A stretch of 64,000 bases of DNA from Salvator merianae. Taxonomy: Eukaryota > Chordata > Lepidosauria > Squamata > Teiidae. The notes under the pieces are model-generated. The model made no database searches. It was not told the origin of the DNA and saw nothing but the letters and a program-made list of their open reading frames with translations. Shown in pieces: positions 10,895 to 23,312 of the stretch. The translations under genes were made by a program, and so were the position numbers. Numbering within the stretch: the first letter of the stretch is position 1; each line of letters begins with the position of its first letter. The DNA lies in contig QVOM02000112.1 of NCBI GenBank assembly GCA_003586115.2, positions 44,207,487-44,271,486 on the forward strand, read 5' to 3'.

Positions 10895-13539
10895 TATAAT
10901 AAATACAAATGGAATTAAAATAGATAAAGATATGCAATGCACAGAGAAAGAAGATAGGTACTTCTTTAGCCAAAGGCTCATATAGACAACCTCATGAGAA
11001 CCTCATGTATAATAGTTCTTTTTTCCCTTGCCTTTACTGAAATGTTAATAAGAAAGCTACTGCCATGGAGACTTGTCAGTTTGGTCAGGGACTGCAAAGG
11101 CTAGAAAAGTGAAATTTTGCAAATCTGGTGAGATCTGTCTTGAGTCATGAAGGTGGTTTATTGCTGTTTTCAAGATTCTGATGAATGGAGCTTTTTCTAG
11201 TGTCCAATATCCTTAATTGCTAAAAAAAAAAAAAAAAAAGGTCGGCTCAATGAACACCAAGGTAGTTTCTTTCTGCTGAATAGCAAGCTAGTGTTTATGC
11301 TATAAGGACATGTTATTATAAAAGTGAAAACGATAGAAATACTGTTCAGAAAATACTTGTTGTCCAGGGAGTTCTTAATCAGTATCCCTGGGCAATTTCA
11401 TTTCTCTTCACTTATCTGGAAAATAAACTAAAATCAATGTTTCTTATTTCTGCATAAACATAATTGGAACAATTGTTTGCTTGGGCTGCACCCATGGCTC
11501 CAGGGCTCAGTAAGTAGACAAACAGATCCCAGCACAACCCACCAATAGATTGTCCTGGAGATGTGGAACCTGCCTTCAGAGACCCCCTTGGAGACCCCCT
11601 TCTCCACCATGTAGAATGACAGAGGAAGTGAATTAATGCAGTGATTTTCTCCCATGCCGGTATAGGAGACTAAAAATGGTCATCTTTCAGGGACCGAATG
11701 TTCATTTCATAGCTATGAGGACTTTGGAGACTGAGAGGCACTGACTGTGTGACCAATGTGTCTCCTACTTCGTCAAGCACTTCCCATTCTGCCTGCCTCA
11801 TCATCCAGCTGTTCCCTTAGTAACCCTTTAGGGGACAATTACCACACCACACATAGATACAAAGGCAGATGTTTTTAAATTCTTGTTTATATTATTTTAA
11901 ATAAGGCAGTACAGGAAAAAAAAAAAAGCAACCGATGTATGATGATCATCCTGAATAATCATAATAAAATGTTTGTTCTCTCCTTCCATGGTAAATTTTA
12001 TATATGTCATAGTTCTCCTGAAGGTATTGTTGTGTTAAAATCTTTAAAAATGCATTAGCAAGAACACCATCAAATAGAAGGCGCAAATAGCCAACAAAAA
12101 CCTTATAGTTTAGTTGAAGGCTCTTTATTCACCATCAGTAGTATGCTAGCAGGTCAACAGGCTAATAGGTCTGTACTCAGTTCTCATGAAAAGCTTATAC
12201 TCAGTTGGGTTCTGTAAAGAAATCTTTTTTTTCCCACACTGCAGCTATGACCTTCACAAGAAAATGCTCCAGTATGAACCAGCTGCTTTGATAACAAGAA
12301 TGTAAAACCTCCAAGGACTATGGGCAATGCTTTCTGGGAGAGAAAACTGTTGCCTTGTTCAGAATCCAATCAAAACCTGAGTGTACGGAACAAAAAATAA
12401 ACCAAGGTCATCATTATTCCTTCTCATTCTGCTTTGGCTTGCCTTCAAATTGCTTAGCTGGTGCCTCTGAAATAGCAGCACGGCTTCTGTTAAGTGAAGT
12501 TCCCAACAGGACGATCAATGAACCTCTCAGAATTTAAAACAAATATACAAAATGACAAATTCCAGATATCCTTAGATTCTTCAGCTATTGAAACGGAAAA
12601 AAAAAAAAAAGAGTCCTTATAAAAGGTTTGTTTAACTTCTTTAACCCTTCTCTGTTTTTCTTCTAGAGGCAATAAATAGATGCACCATTTTTAGATTGGG
12701 CAATATGACGCCATATTGGAAACTGTGAGGTGCATCTCAAACACTACTTTCATTCCAGCTGAGTTTCAAGAAGAGTGAAATTTTATGAGGAAGCACTTGC
12801 ACATTAAAAGCCTGTTTTTCCCTATTTCCAATACCTGGAGACATCTTGTGGGGAAAAAAAAAAAGGATTGTCGAAGTAAAAAGAAACAGAATCCTATACA
12901 TGTCTACTTGGAGTTCCATAGTGTTTACTTTCATACAAGTAAGGCCACATTTTACAGTGTGATTTTATAACTATACATTAGGGCTTAATTATAAATAAAG
13001 CTCCTTACAAAAGAGGGCAGTTGGAAGAAGCAATCCCTCCACCCAAATATAAACTGCATGTTAATTTTGGTTTTTAATTGACTGCTAACAGGCAAACATA
13101 CAAGGATGTCTGTTTGCGAGAAGCTCCCATCTTCCCTTCCTCTGTGCAGGTGATTGGTAAGTGAGGGCGCAGGATACTTCTGCAAACAGCTCCATTTACC
13201 TGGAATCCACTTTTTGTTGGTGTCAGTGGTAGTACCTGTGCTGTGGTGGCTGGCAGCGCTCACTTTCAGCAGACCTTTTTATCACTAAGCAAGACTACTT
13301 GGAACAGATTCCACCCCTGAGAGCAGACTGGATACCAGATGAATGTAGTAATGTGCAGTCACTGCACTACTGCTGCATAGTGATGTGTGATCACCAGCCA
13401 CAGTCCCAGGTTTCCTTTGGCCCAACCTAAGGTGGCTAAGCAGACCTTGCCAAAGTCAGATGACTTATTTTCATCATCCCATCCCATCCCATCCTATGTC
13501 CTGTTTTCTATCATACCATTCTAACCTTTCTTTTACAAT
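10895..13539. other. Unassigned sequence
   Basis: No exon or classifiable repeat was seen. Simple features are A-runs at about 11222-11239, 11917-11928 and 12597-12611. Open frames here are short and carry no recognised motif. Confidence 0.5.
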
Positions 13540-13770
13540 ACTTAAGAATGTAAAAGCATAAAAACCTAAGAAATGTCCCACTAGATCAGACCCATGGCCC
13601 ATCTAAACCAGCAGTCTATTCTCACAGTGGCCAGCCAACTTCACAAGGAAGTCCACTAGCAGGATACAAGCACATAGCTTGCTCTGCTCACAGTCTCCCA
13701 GCAGCTGGCCTTCAGAGGCATACCACCTCCTGTTATCAAAGGCAAGCACATTGCCATCATGTAATAATAT
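13540..13770 (-). mobile_element. CR1 LINE 3' UTR fragment
   Basis: The segment CCCACTAGATCAGACCCA, then CCAGCAGTCTATTCTCACAG, then CAGTGGCCAGCCAACT is the familiar squamate CR1 3' UTR read on the opposite strand. It matches 47634-47790, which is attached to a recognisable CR1 reverse transcriptase. The terminal motif is the AACCTAAGAA just before it. It is a 5'-truncated copy with no coding part. Confidence 0.65.
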
Positions 13771-14076
13771 TCTACTTACCATCTAAAATGCAGCATTTGA
13801 CCAGTAGGCCTACATATCTGGATAATGGGACATGCTGACATACTGATAAGAAATTCTGTTTTTAACTGAACAACATTTCCCTGCACAATGCATTACAATA
13901 TGGTTCAGAAAGATGAAATGGAGACTTTATATTACATTTCATCCTCACCTCTCTGTCCTTCAGTACCAGCATTTTTCAATTAGTGTTCCTTGGAACACTG
14001 ATGCTTTGCTGTGTTCAGAAGCTGCTAGGGTTCAGAAGAGGATTTTTAACTCAGATCTCAGATCAGAGAGAAACCT

Positions 14077-14602
14077 GGTCTGTTTCCACATAGCATGAGC
14101 TATCCCACTATGTGCTAGCCCAGGCTAGTTAGCCAAGCCCACACTGGCCTAAGGGCTAAGGATTGTCCACACACTGGATGGACCATGCAGGTCCAGCCAT
14201 GGCAGCTGGCTCCAAAGTCTTGGCCTGCTCTTAAAGCTGGAACTGAGGTTCCGAAGGCCAGGAACTTTCATCCCTGGCTGTTTTCAGTAGTGCATCACTT
14301 CTGGTGCCTGTTCCAGTGGTACTTCCTGGAGTACCATGAAAAAATGTCCCTCTTTGTATTCCAGCCTACAGAGTGGTACCATCCTTATGGCTCCATGGTC
14401 TGGGATACTGGTCCTGGCCCAGCAGTAGGTCTTGCTATTGCAGTCTACCCGTAAACTGAGCTAGGGCACTGTTTTGGATGCCCTAGCCTAGTCTATGCCC
14501 TGTCCTATGAAGCAAGCTAAGAGGGGATGCAGCTCCAGCATACAGAGGAGGAACACCTACATCCTTTCCTAGTATCAGACAATGTCCCATGTGAAAGTGT
14601 CC
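14077..14602. mobile_element. TIR element, worn copy
   Basis: The left end GGTCTGTTTCCACATAG pairs imperfectly with the right end CCCATGTGAAAGTGTCC. The interior includes a TGGACCATGCAGGTCC block (14181-14196) and a CTGGGATACTGG block. Target duplications are not clear, so the boundaries are approximate. There is no coding capacity. Confidence 0.5.
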
Positions 14603-17600
14603 TCTAATGAGTTGCCTTCCCTGCTGGTCCCACACTGAAACTGAGAGAGAGAAAAAAAGAAAATGAAGAGGTTGTCAGGTAAAGCTCTGTTCTGTAAGTA
14701 AGGAAAGTTACACATGAAAAGTGGGGAGGGACTGGAAAGTGTGGGAAAAGCAACTGTGCTAATGAGATATGATAAAAGAGAGCTTTGATCATTAGCCCTT
14801 GGACAGCAGGTTAGACAAATACAGAGGCTGCCTGGTTAGAGCTTTTCCTACTGCACAAGCTGCATTTCTATTTTAAATTTTAGTGATCATCATATGTATG
14901 TTTTCATATATGCATACTTATTAACATCGATAGAGGAGGGTCACCTTTGTGTCCTCTCTAGCAAATTACTCTTTTATCTCTCTTCCCCGTTTTTTTGTTC
15001 TACCTGCCTTCTTTTTTGACATTCCTGTTCCACCCTAGTTGGAGCGTACAAGAACAGTAATGGTTGGACTAGGGTGTGCTGTCCAAATGGGTGTACACAT
15101 CTATTAAGATTCTCACACACATGCTGGATTATGACTTGTTAAAAAAAGGCACAAAAGTCAAAGTTAGCTATATAAGGAAAGAAATCTTGTTACAGAGACT
15201 TCAAAGTCTGCTCAACCCACTAAATATACTTGTGCAGGCTTAATGAACTTCTCTTTTTTCTCTGCTTGCCTGCCTGAGTTTAAAGGCATATGGTTGCTGT
15301 TAACACCTGACATGTTAGAAAATGTGTATGCTTTAGTCTCAAATGGAAGAAGGTAAGAAAACTGCCCTGAGAGTGTTAGGCAGAAGCATGTTTTCCCTGT
15401 CTAAATATGGGAAAGGTACCCTGAGCTTAAATATGAAGTCAACACTCCCATCTTTACATGGAATTATCACTCTTAACTATATTAGCTCATTAATTTTAAA
15501 ATACCAATAAAAGAAGAAGGTAGTAGTATAATAAAATAGAATAAAATCCAAGAACGCCACGAGGTTCATTTTTCTTGGCATGGGGAAGATCTGGTGACAG
15601 TTCAACTGAATCACTACAAAATAATGAGCATGATCCTATTTCATATGCATCAATCTGAGTAATGAAATGGCAGAAGGCATAATAATTCAAATCAGCTGAT
15701 TTCCCTTTGAACTGTCACCACAATATTAAAAATAATAAAGCAAATAATGCTTTCTCAAACTCACTTCCCTTTCCAAGAAATCTTAGTAAACACTGGCTTT
15801 TAAAAATACTTCTTGTGTTCTCACACAGTGCAACTGTTTGAAGGAAAATAAATACAGGTTGCAGATCTTGGCATCTAAACCTTCATATCCTTGGAGAAGA
15901 AAGGTTTGCAAGAAAGCATAGGTTAAATGGCTTTCCTGAAGATATCTATAGAATTATGTCATCACTTTCAGTGTACAGATAAAGTATTTCAGATTGGCTG
16001 TACTTACATTCCTCCTCTTCCTCATACCACAGCATGTAAGCATAAAACAAAATCCAAGGCAAACACCAAAGAGTTCTTGAAATATCGTAATCCAAAACCT
16101 AGTAATAGGACAGCTGCTGGAATGGTGGTTGCAGCAGTCAACAAGCTATTGCATTTTTCTTTTTTTAAAAAAATCCACTCATAGACTTAGTATTCCCTTG
16201 CTGATTTTGGTATAAAATCAGTTGCTCTTCAGATCTGGATTCTGTAAAGGGTGAAAACATGATTCTGAGTTTCACTAAGCTGACATTGTAACTGATGCCA
16301 GGGTTCTTTTGAGGCCCCGAGATGTTTCAAATTCCAGGACCTGCGCAGAAGCTGTAAAACATGCCTCCCTCAAAACAAGTTGGCTTCCCATAATAGGCCA
16401 GCTGATGAGCTCTACATATAAGGCTCTGTTTTCAGGATGGCATGTATAATGGATTTAAATGATGTGAGGCAGCTTTCCAGACCACATTAAAAACAACTCT
16501 GTGCTGCACTCATACTGCTTCTCTTTTAAATGTCTTGGCCTGCCCTGTACATCAGATTATGTTTTAGATGAAGTTAAGAATTCTTGCAGACTGGAACAAA
16601 CGAACAAGCAAACCCAATTCCTCCAATCATAATTAGAGGTTTCAAGTTGCAACTTATTATTATTATTTTTTATATGCATTCTATATTTTGCTATTCCATC
16701 TGAAGCTTCTCAACAGATATCAGTTTCACCACAAGTCACCCATCGCTATAGCCATACTTAACAACACCATAAATATCAGAGCTATAACATTGAGTTAACA
16801 TAAATATGCATTTTGATGTTTTTTCAGTACAGAAATTCTCTCTACCCCAACATAATGTACAAAACTAGACATATCAAAAGATGTATTACTATTTTCAAAC
16901 GCTTTTTTCAGAGAACTGAAGCATATTAACTCAAGTACAGCAGCAATGATGTGTTTCAAACCAACTTCTATAGGATCACTCAGAAATATAAGGCAGCTTC
17001 CTTGTACTGAGTGAGAGTGTCAGCACCAGCTCCTCTGTGCTGCCAACTTTGTCTGTATCACAGTTACAGCCATGCCTGTGTGCTTTTCTCATAAAACCAA
17101 TGTTTCCTCTTTCTGGTGGTTGACTTGGTATGCAGATAACAGGGCCTGGGAACACAAGTTGTTTGGGGAACCTTGAGCTAAGTTATGCAGAACAGTGGGA
17201 GTGTGGGAAATGGAGCTGAAATGGGATGCTTCATGCGTCTAGTACTTACCTCAAATCCTTCACAATAAAGCTTGAGAATGTGCTGAATTCTGCCTTGTTC
17301 ATGAGTGTGGGACTAGGGGGGTAATTCTGACAGAGAACCTACTCACACTTATTTTTGGTGATATGGGCACCAATGGGATGTTCCTTCAACATCCACAGAA
17401 AAATGTGCAAAGTACTTGCAAGGACTTCGGTGCCTTTTATGCGCTTTCTTCAATCTCCCCACAATCCCCAATTTTCTCAGTTTTTCAGCAGCCCCTACCA
17501 ATCCAGAAGCTGTTTACAGCAGGTTACATTTTGCAAACTCTGATATATGGGGCTTCCTCATGCCACAGTTTACATGATAAACCAAAATAGTGTGATGAAA

Positions 17601-17937
17601 CCTTCATATCACTATCTTCACTCAAAATGCTATAAGGCAAATTATGGCCCTCGTGATGAAAAAAAGGACTGCAACTCCCAACATTCCCAGCCATTGATTA
17701 TGTTGTTGATGGATGAGGATAATTGTTTTCTACTATCTGAAAGGCCAACATTGTCCCCATTTCTGGCTTGTACCAGCTGGCAGTACTTCCCCAGAATTTC
17801 AGGTGGGAGTTCTTCTTATCTACCTTTTCTTGTAAGCGACTGAATTTGGAACTTTCAGCATGCAATACAGACACTCTAGTACTGAGCAACAGTAATGTAT
17901 AGTAATTCATTAGATAGAGGTATGTGTGAATTCTGAC
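14603..17937. other. Unassigned sequence, 3.3 kb
   Basis: No exons or classifiable elements were seen. A short AAGGCAGCTTCCTTGTACTG (16991-17010) resembles the tail of Sauria-type SINEs, but it is too short to call. This is one of the longer stretches without recognisable repeats, so it would be a first place to look for conserved noncoding elements. Confidence 0.45.
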
Positions 17938-17940
17938 ATA

Positions 17941-18869
17941 GGGCCTTCTCCATAGACCCTTAATATGGAGTAAGTAATTGTGTAGTACAGTTCTAGACCT
18001 TATAAATATTCGCACTCTGTTTGCATTTGACAGAGCTTGATCTGGATTATAGGAAGCCTTAATCCAAATCACCGGTAGACCGATTTAACCAGTGCAACCC
18101 TGATCCATAACATAGGAGGCATGCAGAAGGCATGGGTGTTTTTCCACTTGCCACATTAGAACAGGATAACTATGTGGAATGGACCATGCAGTGCGGACAC
18201 TGCGGGTCCTAGACAGGAATACCAGCAGGATACCAGCATTCATACTGCAAATGCTGGTATCCTGTTCCTGATCTTTGTCATGACAGTGGCTGGGAAGCAT
18301 CCTGCCACTCCTATGGTGATCATGCAGGTGCAGCTGTGGCACACCACGTGGCCATGCATTTGTACCTGGAAGTGGATGCGAATGAAATTGATTGGGAGCA
18401 GGCTAGCTGCTCCCAGTCAAGTTGTGGAGCACAATTTAGTGCTCCACAGCTAGCTGTGATTGGGAGCAGTTGGCGTCTGTTCCCAATTATATGGCCCCCC
18501 ACAAAGTGCGGAGGCACTTGTCTAGTGAGCGTCCCTGATATTCACTAGCTGAAAGTGCAAACAGACCCTGTGCCTCCCATGTCTGAGAGTACTGGGGGGG
18601 CACCTTTCAGGGTCACACCAAAGCGTATCACTAAAAAGCATCTCCCAGAGGCTCTGAAGCTAGGAACCTTTGTTCCCAACCATCACAGGTGTGAGGGTAT
18701 GATTACAAAGCTTGTGCATGCTTTGGAGCTGCACCGTGGACTTATCCGGATCAGTGCCATTGGTGCAGAAGGTACCGATTCCATGTACATTCCTGTGGGT
18801 GGGATCAGTGAATCAGGCTATTCTGGATCCACTAATTTTAGCCAAAAGTGGGTAAGTGCAGAAAGGGCC
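17941..18869. mobile_element. F-family TIR element split by an M1 element
   Basis: The outer ends are GGGCCTTCTCCATAGA (17941) and AAGTGCAGAAAGGGCC (ending 18869). The flanks are ATA at 17938-17940 and ATA at 18870-18872, a clean 3-bp duplication. The interior outside 18134-18568 carries F-type blocks such as TCTGAAGCTAGGAACC and TCTGGATTATAGG. Removing the nested M1 copy leaves an element of about 495 bp, close to other F copies. Confidence 0.75.
18134..18568 (+). mobile_element. M1 TIR element (best-preserved copy), nested in F
   Basis: The ends are GGGTGTTTTTCCACTT and GAAAGTGCAAACAGACCC. In order it carries CCACATTAGAACAGG, GGAATGGACCATGCAG, ACCAGCATTC with its inverted partner GAATGCTGGT-like sequence, GTACCTGGAAGTGG, and a core palindrome (18425-18448, GTGGAGCAC...GTGCTCCAC). 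It ends with a CTAGTGAGCGTCC block. This layout recurs about ten times in the window. The frames in it are not conserved between copies, so it is non-autonomous. Confidence 0.75.
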
Positions 18870-18887
18870 ATAGACTACATCCACACA

Positions 18888-19176
18888 GGTTTTTCATGCA
18901 TATCCAGGGCCAAAGCTACAAACATCCAGTTACTAAGGGATCTGTGTGGGCACAGGTGTTGTCAGTGCCACCCTAAAAGTTGGTTTACTGGCAATCCTTA
19001 CTGACAGTCTCAGGGTGGCTCATTTACTTCCCCCCTCACCCTCTCTGGATTTAAGGAGTGGGAAAGGAGGAGCGTTCCAGTGCTGACAGGTATAAACACA
19101 CCTCACCCTACCTGATCCTGGCTGGCCTGAACCCTGCTAACTACGATGTTCTACTGTTGTAAGTGTGAACAGGCCC
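18888..19176. mobile_element. M2 TIR element, right part
   Basis: The right half matches the M2 copy at 48765-49270: CCTGAACCCTGCTAACTA, then TACTGTTGTAAGTGTGAACAGGCCC. No convincing left TIR was found, so the start is approximate. It is a deleted non-autonomous copy. Confidence 0.45.
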
Positions 19177-20346
19177 AGTGATGAAGACAATTATGAGGAA
19201 GGAGCTTATGAAGCTGTCCGATCTGAAGCATGGCTTTCTGTAGATTTTTCAAATTTCCGTAGCTCCTACAGATATTTGGAAATCTATTTGACTGAAGGGA
19301 TTATTATGAAGCAACTATGAAAGCTTCTACTGTGATTCTCAGAACATGACTACATGTAGGGTTGGAGAGCAATTCACCCACATTTAATATGATTATTCCA
19401 GACTTGAAATTCCTAAACCAATGTGCCCAATAATACATTTTCTTGAATGTAATCTTACCACTAAACGTAAAACAAAAAAGGGTACATTTGGGGGGAAAAA
19501 AAGCTGTACCAATTATCTTTGTCACTGTCATCATTCATATATCTATGAAATACTCTACTAAAATATATACAGTCGGAAATAAAATTGCAAAAAAAAAAAA
19601 AAAGAAAAAGTCAGCAGGCAAATTTTCAGGAAAACTATTTTTAAAATATCACTGACTGATCAGAAAAGAGACAAATGCCTATAAAATTTATTTCACTGCT
19701 AGTGGAAAAAAGGCAGACGTTGCCGTAATATGCATGCCACCAACTTCAGAGAAAGAAACTGAATTAGCCATTACTTGGCTTCAGAGAGCTCCTTTGCAGG
19801 TGTACTTCCTGATAGTTGCTTAAGGCACAAAGCAAAAAAACAAAAAACAAAATAAAAGGCAACAGGAAGATTGCCAAGCCGCACTGGTTTCTTTTTGCCA
19901 TGCTGTATACATTATCACCCCATGTAAATCATTTCTCTATGTTATTTGACAGTAATGGGCACTAGAGGAGTTCAAATGTCTGTTATTCCATTATAACCTT
20001 TTAGCCCACTGCAGAAGCACAGCAAAATGCAATTCCATCTCTCTGGTCTGTGCTGTGCCAGGGCAGTTCTTCTTGGCTTTGAGTTTGCCAAAGTTTTTTG
20101 ATTCATTTCTATTACTATTGCTTGGAAATGCATTAGCATTTGGAAACTGTAATTAGTATTTAGAAGTATTTTCTTAGTATGAAGAAAAAGAGATTCATGC
20201 TGCAGTGGTTTGGATAGGATTGCTATTCGCTGGAAAGAATAAGTACATGATTTGGGTGGGTACTTTTGAATGTACTGGTATCACTTGAGATTCAGGTGGC
20301 AGTGGTGGCCGGAAGTGTTTACTTCCATCTCCAACTGATTCTCCAA
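19177..20346. other. Unassigned sequence
   Basis: AT-rich sequence with an A-run at 19589-19610. No gene or repeat family was recognised. Confidence 0.5.
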
Positions 20347-21417
20347 GGCCGCGGTCGGACATCGTCAATGTAATCCGTATAGAAGAGTACACGCAGTGAA
20401 TTCGTCTTCTGGTCATTCCCACAGTTACAATTTAACACGGAGTCAATTCGTACTTGCTCGTTCCCACACTGATATTTCCCGTGCTTGGCAGTACCCTTTC
20501 TGCCTCCACCCCTCATCAAATTCTCCTCCCTATGCAGTCAGCAATTGGCTGCAGTCCCAATGTTCAAACCTTGACGTCACAGGGGCGGGAAAGTCAAGCT
20601 CCGCTCTCTGCATGTCCCCACTGCTGCCTCAGAACATGGATTACCTTGGCAGCATTACTAGTAATTCGCCATTTGCTCCTCCCTGCAGCCTCTGTCTACC
20701 GAAGCAGAACTTAAAAACTATGTTCACTTTAAAACTATGAACTTTAAAAAACTAAGCTTTTGAAATGCGCAGTTCTGCTATCCTGCTGTTTCACTTTAAG
20801 TAAGCTTTTGAAATGCGGAGTTCTGCTATCCTGCTGATTCACTTTAGAACTGCGCAATTTAAAAGTAGTGGGAGAGGTCCATAACAAAGGGAAAAAATGG
20901 GGAGGGAACGTGGGGGGGCTCTACTATTTTTAACTGTGTGCTGACCACGGCAAAACTCCAAACAGGCGCAGTTTATTTTTTCCTTTAAAGAGCAGACGGA
21001 AGTGGAGAAAGCCTTTAATTTCTTCCTGGCAGGACCGCAGCTTAGCGAAGAAGGAGGACGATTTCTTTTCCCCTGGCAGCGAGGGAAGGGGGGATAATGG
21101 AGGCAGAGGAAACTAATGTGCTTCCTGCCCACCCACAAAGTCTGTCATTGGACAGCACAAAATGGGGATCCCTCCCTCTGCACGCCCCCCAAAACAGTAC
21201 GGTCCCTCTCAAATAATCGCTTTCCCCGTGCCCACAGCACAAAGTAAAGCGCGCTAGCGATCTGGAACGGCTTGAGAGTTCATTAAATCCGAAGACAAAG
21301 TAATCCGGATTTCGCCAATTTAATCCATAAAAATTACGGAACTGCAAGATCATGTCGGGACAGTGGGAACCGAAGACGGCCTGTAAACTGATTAAATGCC
21401 GTGTCGGAACGCAGCCC
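20347..21417 (-). mobile_element. C-family TIR element, 1.07 kb, GC-rich
   Basis: Read on the minus strand it starts GGGCTGCGTTCCGACACGGC and ends near GGCCGCGGTCGGACAT (plus-strand left end). These ends are related inverted repeats. It is homologous in reverse orientation to 39055-39679, for example GCATGTCCCCACTGC versus GCAGTGGGGACATCC-type segments. It has far more CpG than its surroundings, which fits a younger element. It contains a 48-bp tandem duplication. There is no transposase frame; the 125 and 138-codon frames overlapping it are not shared with the second copy. Confidence 0.7.
20754..20849. repeat. 48-bp tandem duplication inside the C element
   Basis: The unit beginning AAGCTTTTGAAATGCG is present twice in a row (20754 and 20802), with only a few differences between units. 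It is absent from the shorter C copy at 39055. Confidence 0.85.
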
Positions 21418-21507
21418 AAATGTGATCTTTCTGCAATACAAAAAAATTGGCTCTAGTAATTGATGTGCTGGCAACCTCCAAATTACATTACCATGATGCA
21501 CTCCAAA

Positions 21508-21844
21508 GGTCTTTTTGCACTTTCCACTGTGGAGTGTTTGATTGTGAACATTCCACAGTGGAACAGTTCCTGTGGGGCTGTGGTCATCCATACTGCAAAG
21601 GCTGGAACATCCCAGAAAGGGGCTTCCAGCCCTCGCAGTCCAAATGCTGTCTGCCCCACCATGACGGCAGCTGGGGAAATGTCTGGCCACTGCCATGGTG
21701 ACTGGGGACATGGTGCATGATTGCATAGCCGCAGCCTTGCTGTGCAGCATTTGTACATGGAACTAGGTGCGAACACTACTCCCAATCACTTGGGCCTCCA
21801 CAAAATGCTGATGTTCTTCACTTGTGAGAAATGTGAACAGGCTC
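21508..21844 (+). mobile_element. M1-type TIR element
   Basis: It starts GGTCTTTTTGCACTTTCC and ends AAATGTGAACAGGCTC. A local hairpin, TTCCACTGTGGA at the left and ATTCCACAGTGGAACAG further in, follows the left TIR. The interior GCCACTGCCATGGTGACTGG is an M1 hallmark. Its right end lies directly against the target duplication of the next element. Confidence 0.65.
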
Positions 21845-21847
21845 TAA

Positions 21848-22277
21848 GGACCTTTCTGTATTTGCTGAAGTTTAGCACCAGCAAGTGCACTGAGGGCCTC
21901 CCTTCTGCACATTAGTGAGGAATATGGGAAGCTCCACCCACTACTAGTATATGCTCCATCTAGACAGGACACAACATGATTCAGATCAGGATGTTCCTGA
22001 TCTGGATCACTGGTAGAACTCGATATTGAGATCTACAAGTATACTAGCAGGACCTAATCCAGAAATCAGACCCATTTTGGTGGTGTGCCTGATTGGGCCA
22101 GGGTTCCCCATCAAGCTTGCATAAGCTGTGGGGCTAGTGCAGAGGCTAGGCTGGAACATCCCATTGCCATATAGATGATTTTGTTCCAGCCCAGAGCAAT
22201 CTATCCCAGCCTTGGGATGGATTACTTGTTCCAGACTTATTGGAATTGAACTTCCCCAGGTAAGCGCAGAAAGGCCC
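21848..22277. mobile_element. F-family TIR element with TAA target duplication
   Basis: The left end GGACCTTTCTGTATTTGC pairs with the right end TAAGCGCAGAAAGGCCC. TAA flanks both ends exactly (21845-21847 and 22278-22280). The interior has TGATCTGGATCACTGG and CCCAGCCTTGGGATGGATT blocks. The boundaries are among the clearest in the window. TAA is a favoured target of PIF/Harbinger elements. Confidence 0.8.
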
Positions 22278-22282
22278 TAAGG

Positions 22283-22665
22283 GAGTACAGAAGCTGGCAC
22301 TAGTGCAGAATGAGACAGCTAGACGGCTGATGGGAGTCTTTTGTTGGATGCACATCACACTGGTTCTGAAATATCTCTTTGGTTGCCTGTTCACCACAAT
22401 TATATTCACCTATTTTAGATGTTTACATAGGCACCAAATATTTGAAGGAAAATCTTTCCCCTATAATTAAAATGTGCTGGAGTGCCTCTCCTTGTAGTTC
22501 TGCCAATCTTTGGTGTTCAAGGGAGGGCAACATGTGGGATGCCCTTTTTTGATGGCCCACAAGCTAAGAAGTAGCCCTCCCACTGAGTTACTACAGGGAC
22601 CAACATTATACATTGTTCATTGCCTGGTTAAGATGCATGTCTTCACCCAAGTCTTTGGGATTTAA
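22283..22665 (+). mobile_element. L2-type LINE, C-terminal RT fragment
   Basis: From about 22293 the plus strand reads LALVQNETARRLMG, then HITLVLKYLFG, the conserved segment downstream of the L2 reverse transcriptase core. Worn sequence follows. Its 3' part is cut at 22666 by a TIR element. It has stops and is not functional. Confidence 0.65.
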
Positions 22666-23312
22666 GGCCACTTCCACACCTGTAGGACCTGGAGTTCTCC
22701 AGATACAACTGCTCCTTCTGCATGCTGGAGCAGTCCAGCGGTCCCAGAATAAGGTAATCTACATTTGGAAAGCCTGTTCCAGGACAGACCTTGCACCGCA
22801 CAGTGCCGCTCCAAAGCTCACATGAGGTTCAGGGCCTGATGCAACAGCTCCAATGGCCAGAAACAAGGGTCCCTGACCTTGTAGCCCTAGGGGGACCCAT
22901 TCTGGCAGCACATTTTCGTGCAACATAAAAATGGCTTCCTCTGCCAAACTGACCCAGGGTGATGTGTGCCCTTCTGCAGGTTTCCCTGTTCCTTTCTAAG
23001 AGGCCCTGTTTTGGCCATCCAGACCAGTCTATGCTGCATCCAGTCAGACACAGTGACTCTCTAGGGGGCAAGGCCTCTCTCTTCGACTCCAGTGAAGGTA
23101 TGAACCCTATTGGTGGACCCAGAAATGGTGTGAAAGCACCTCTCCCAAGCTGTTCCTGCCACTGTGAGAATGCTTGTGGGCAGCATTAAACAGCAGGTAG
23201 GGATCAGGAATGATTTGGGATACTTCTGCGACACCAGTAGTGGATTGAGGTGCAGACAATGCATATTTGTGATCTGTGTGGAATGTTCCCCGAGGTAAGT
23301 GTGAAAGGGTGC
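22666..23312. mobile_element. TIR element, longer variant
   Basis: It begins GGCCACTTCCACACCTG after a TAA, and has a matching GGTAAGTGTGAAAGGG near its right end. Interior blocks (TTCCAGGACAGACC, GATGGCCAGAAACAAGG-like) recur in the F element at 27012-27500. No clean duplication was found on the right, so the right boundary is approximate. Confidence 0.5.

Noticed and set aside
16985..17010. SINE tail fragment
   Set aside because: About 25 bases of similarity are too few to support a call.
18555..19004. 149-codon plus-strand frame
   Set aside because: It crosses the end of one TIR element, the right half of another and part of a third; no domain is present.
21334..21750. 138-codon minus-strand frame
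   Set aside because: It spans the boundary between the C element and an M1 element, so it cannot be a transposase of either.
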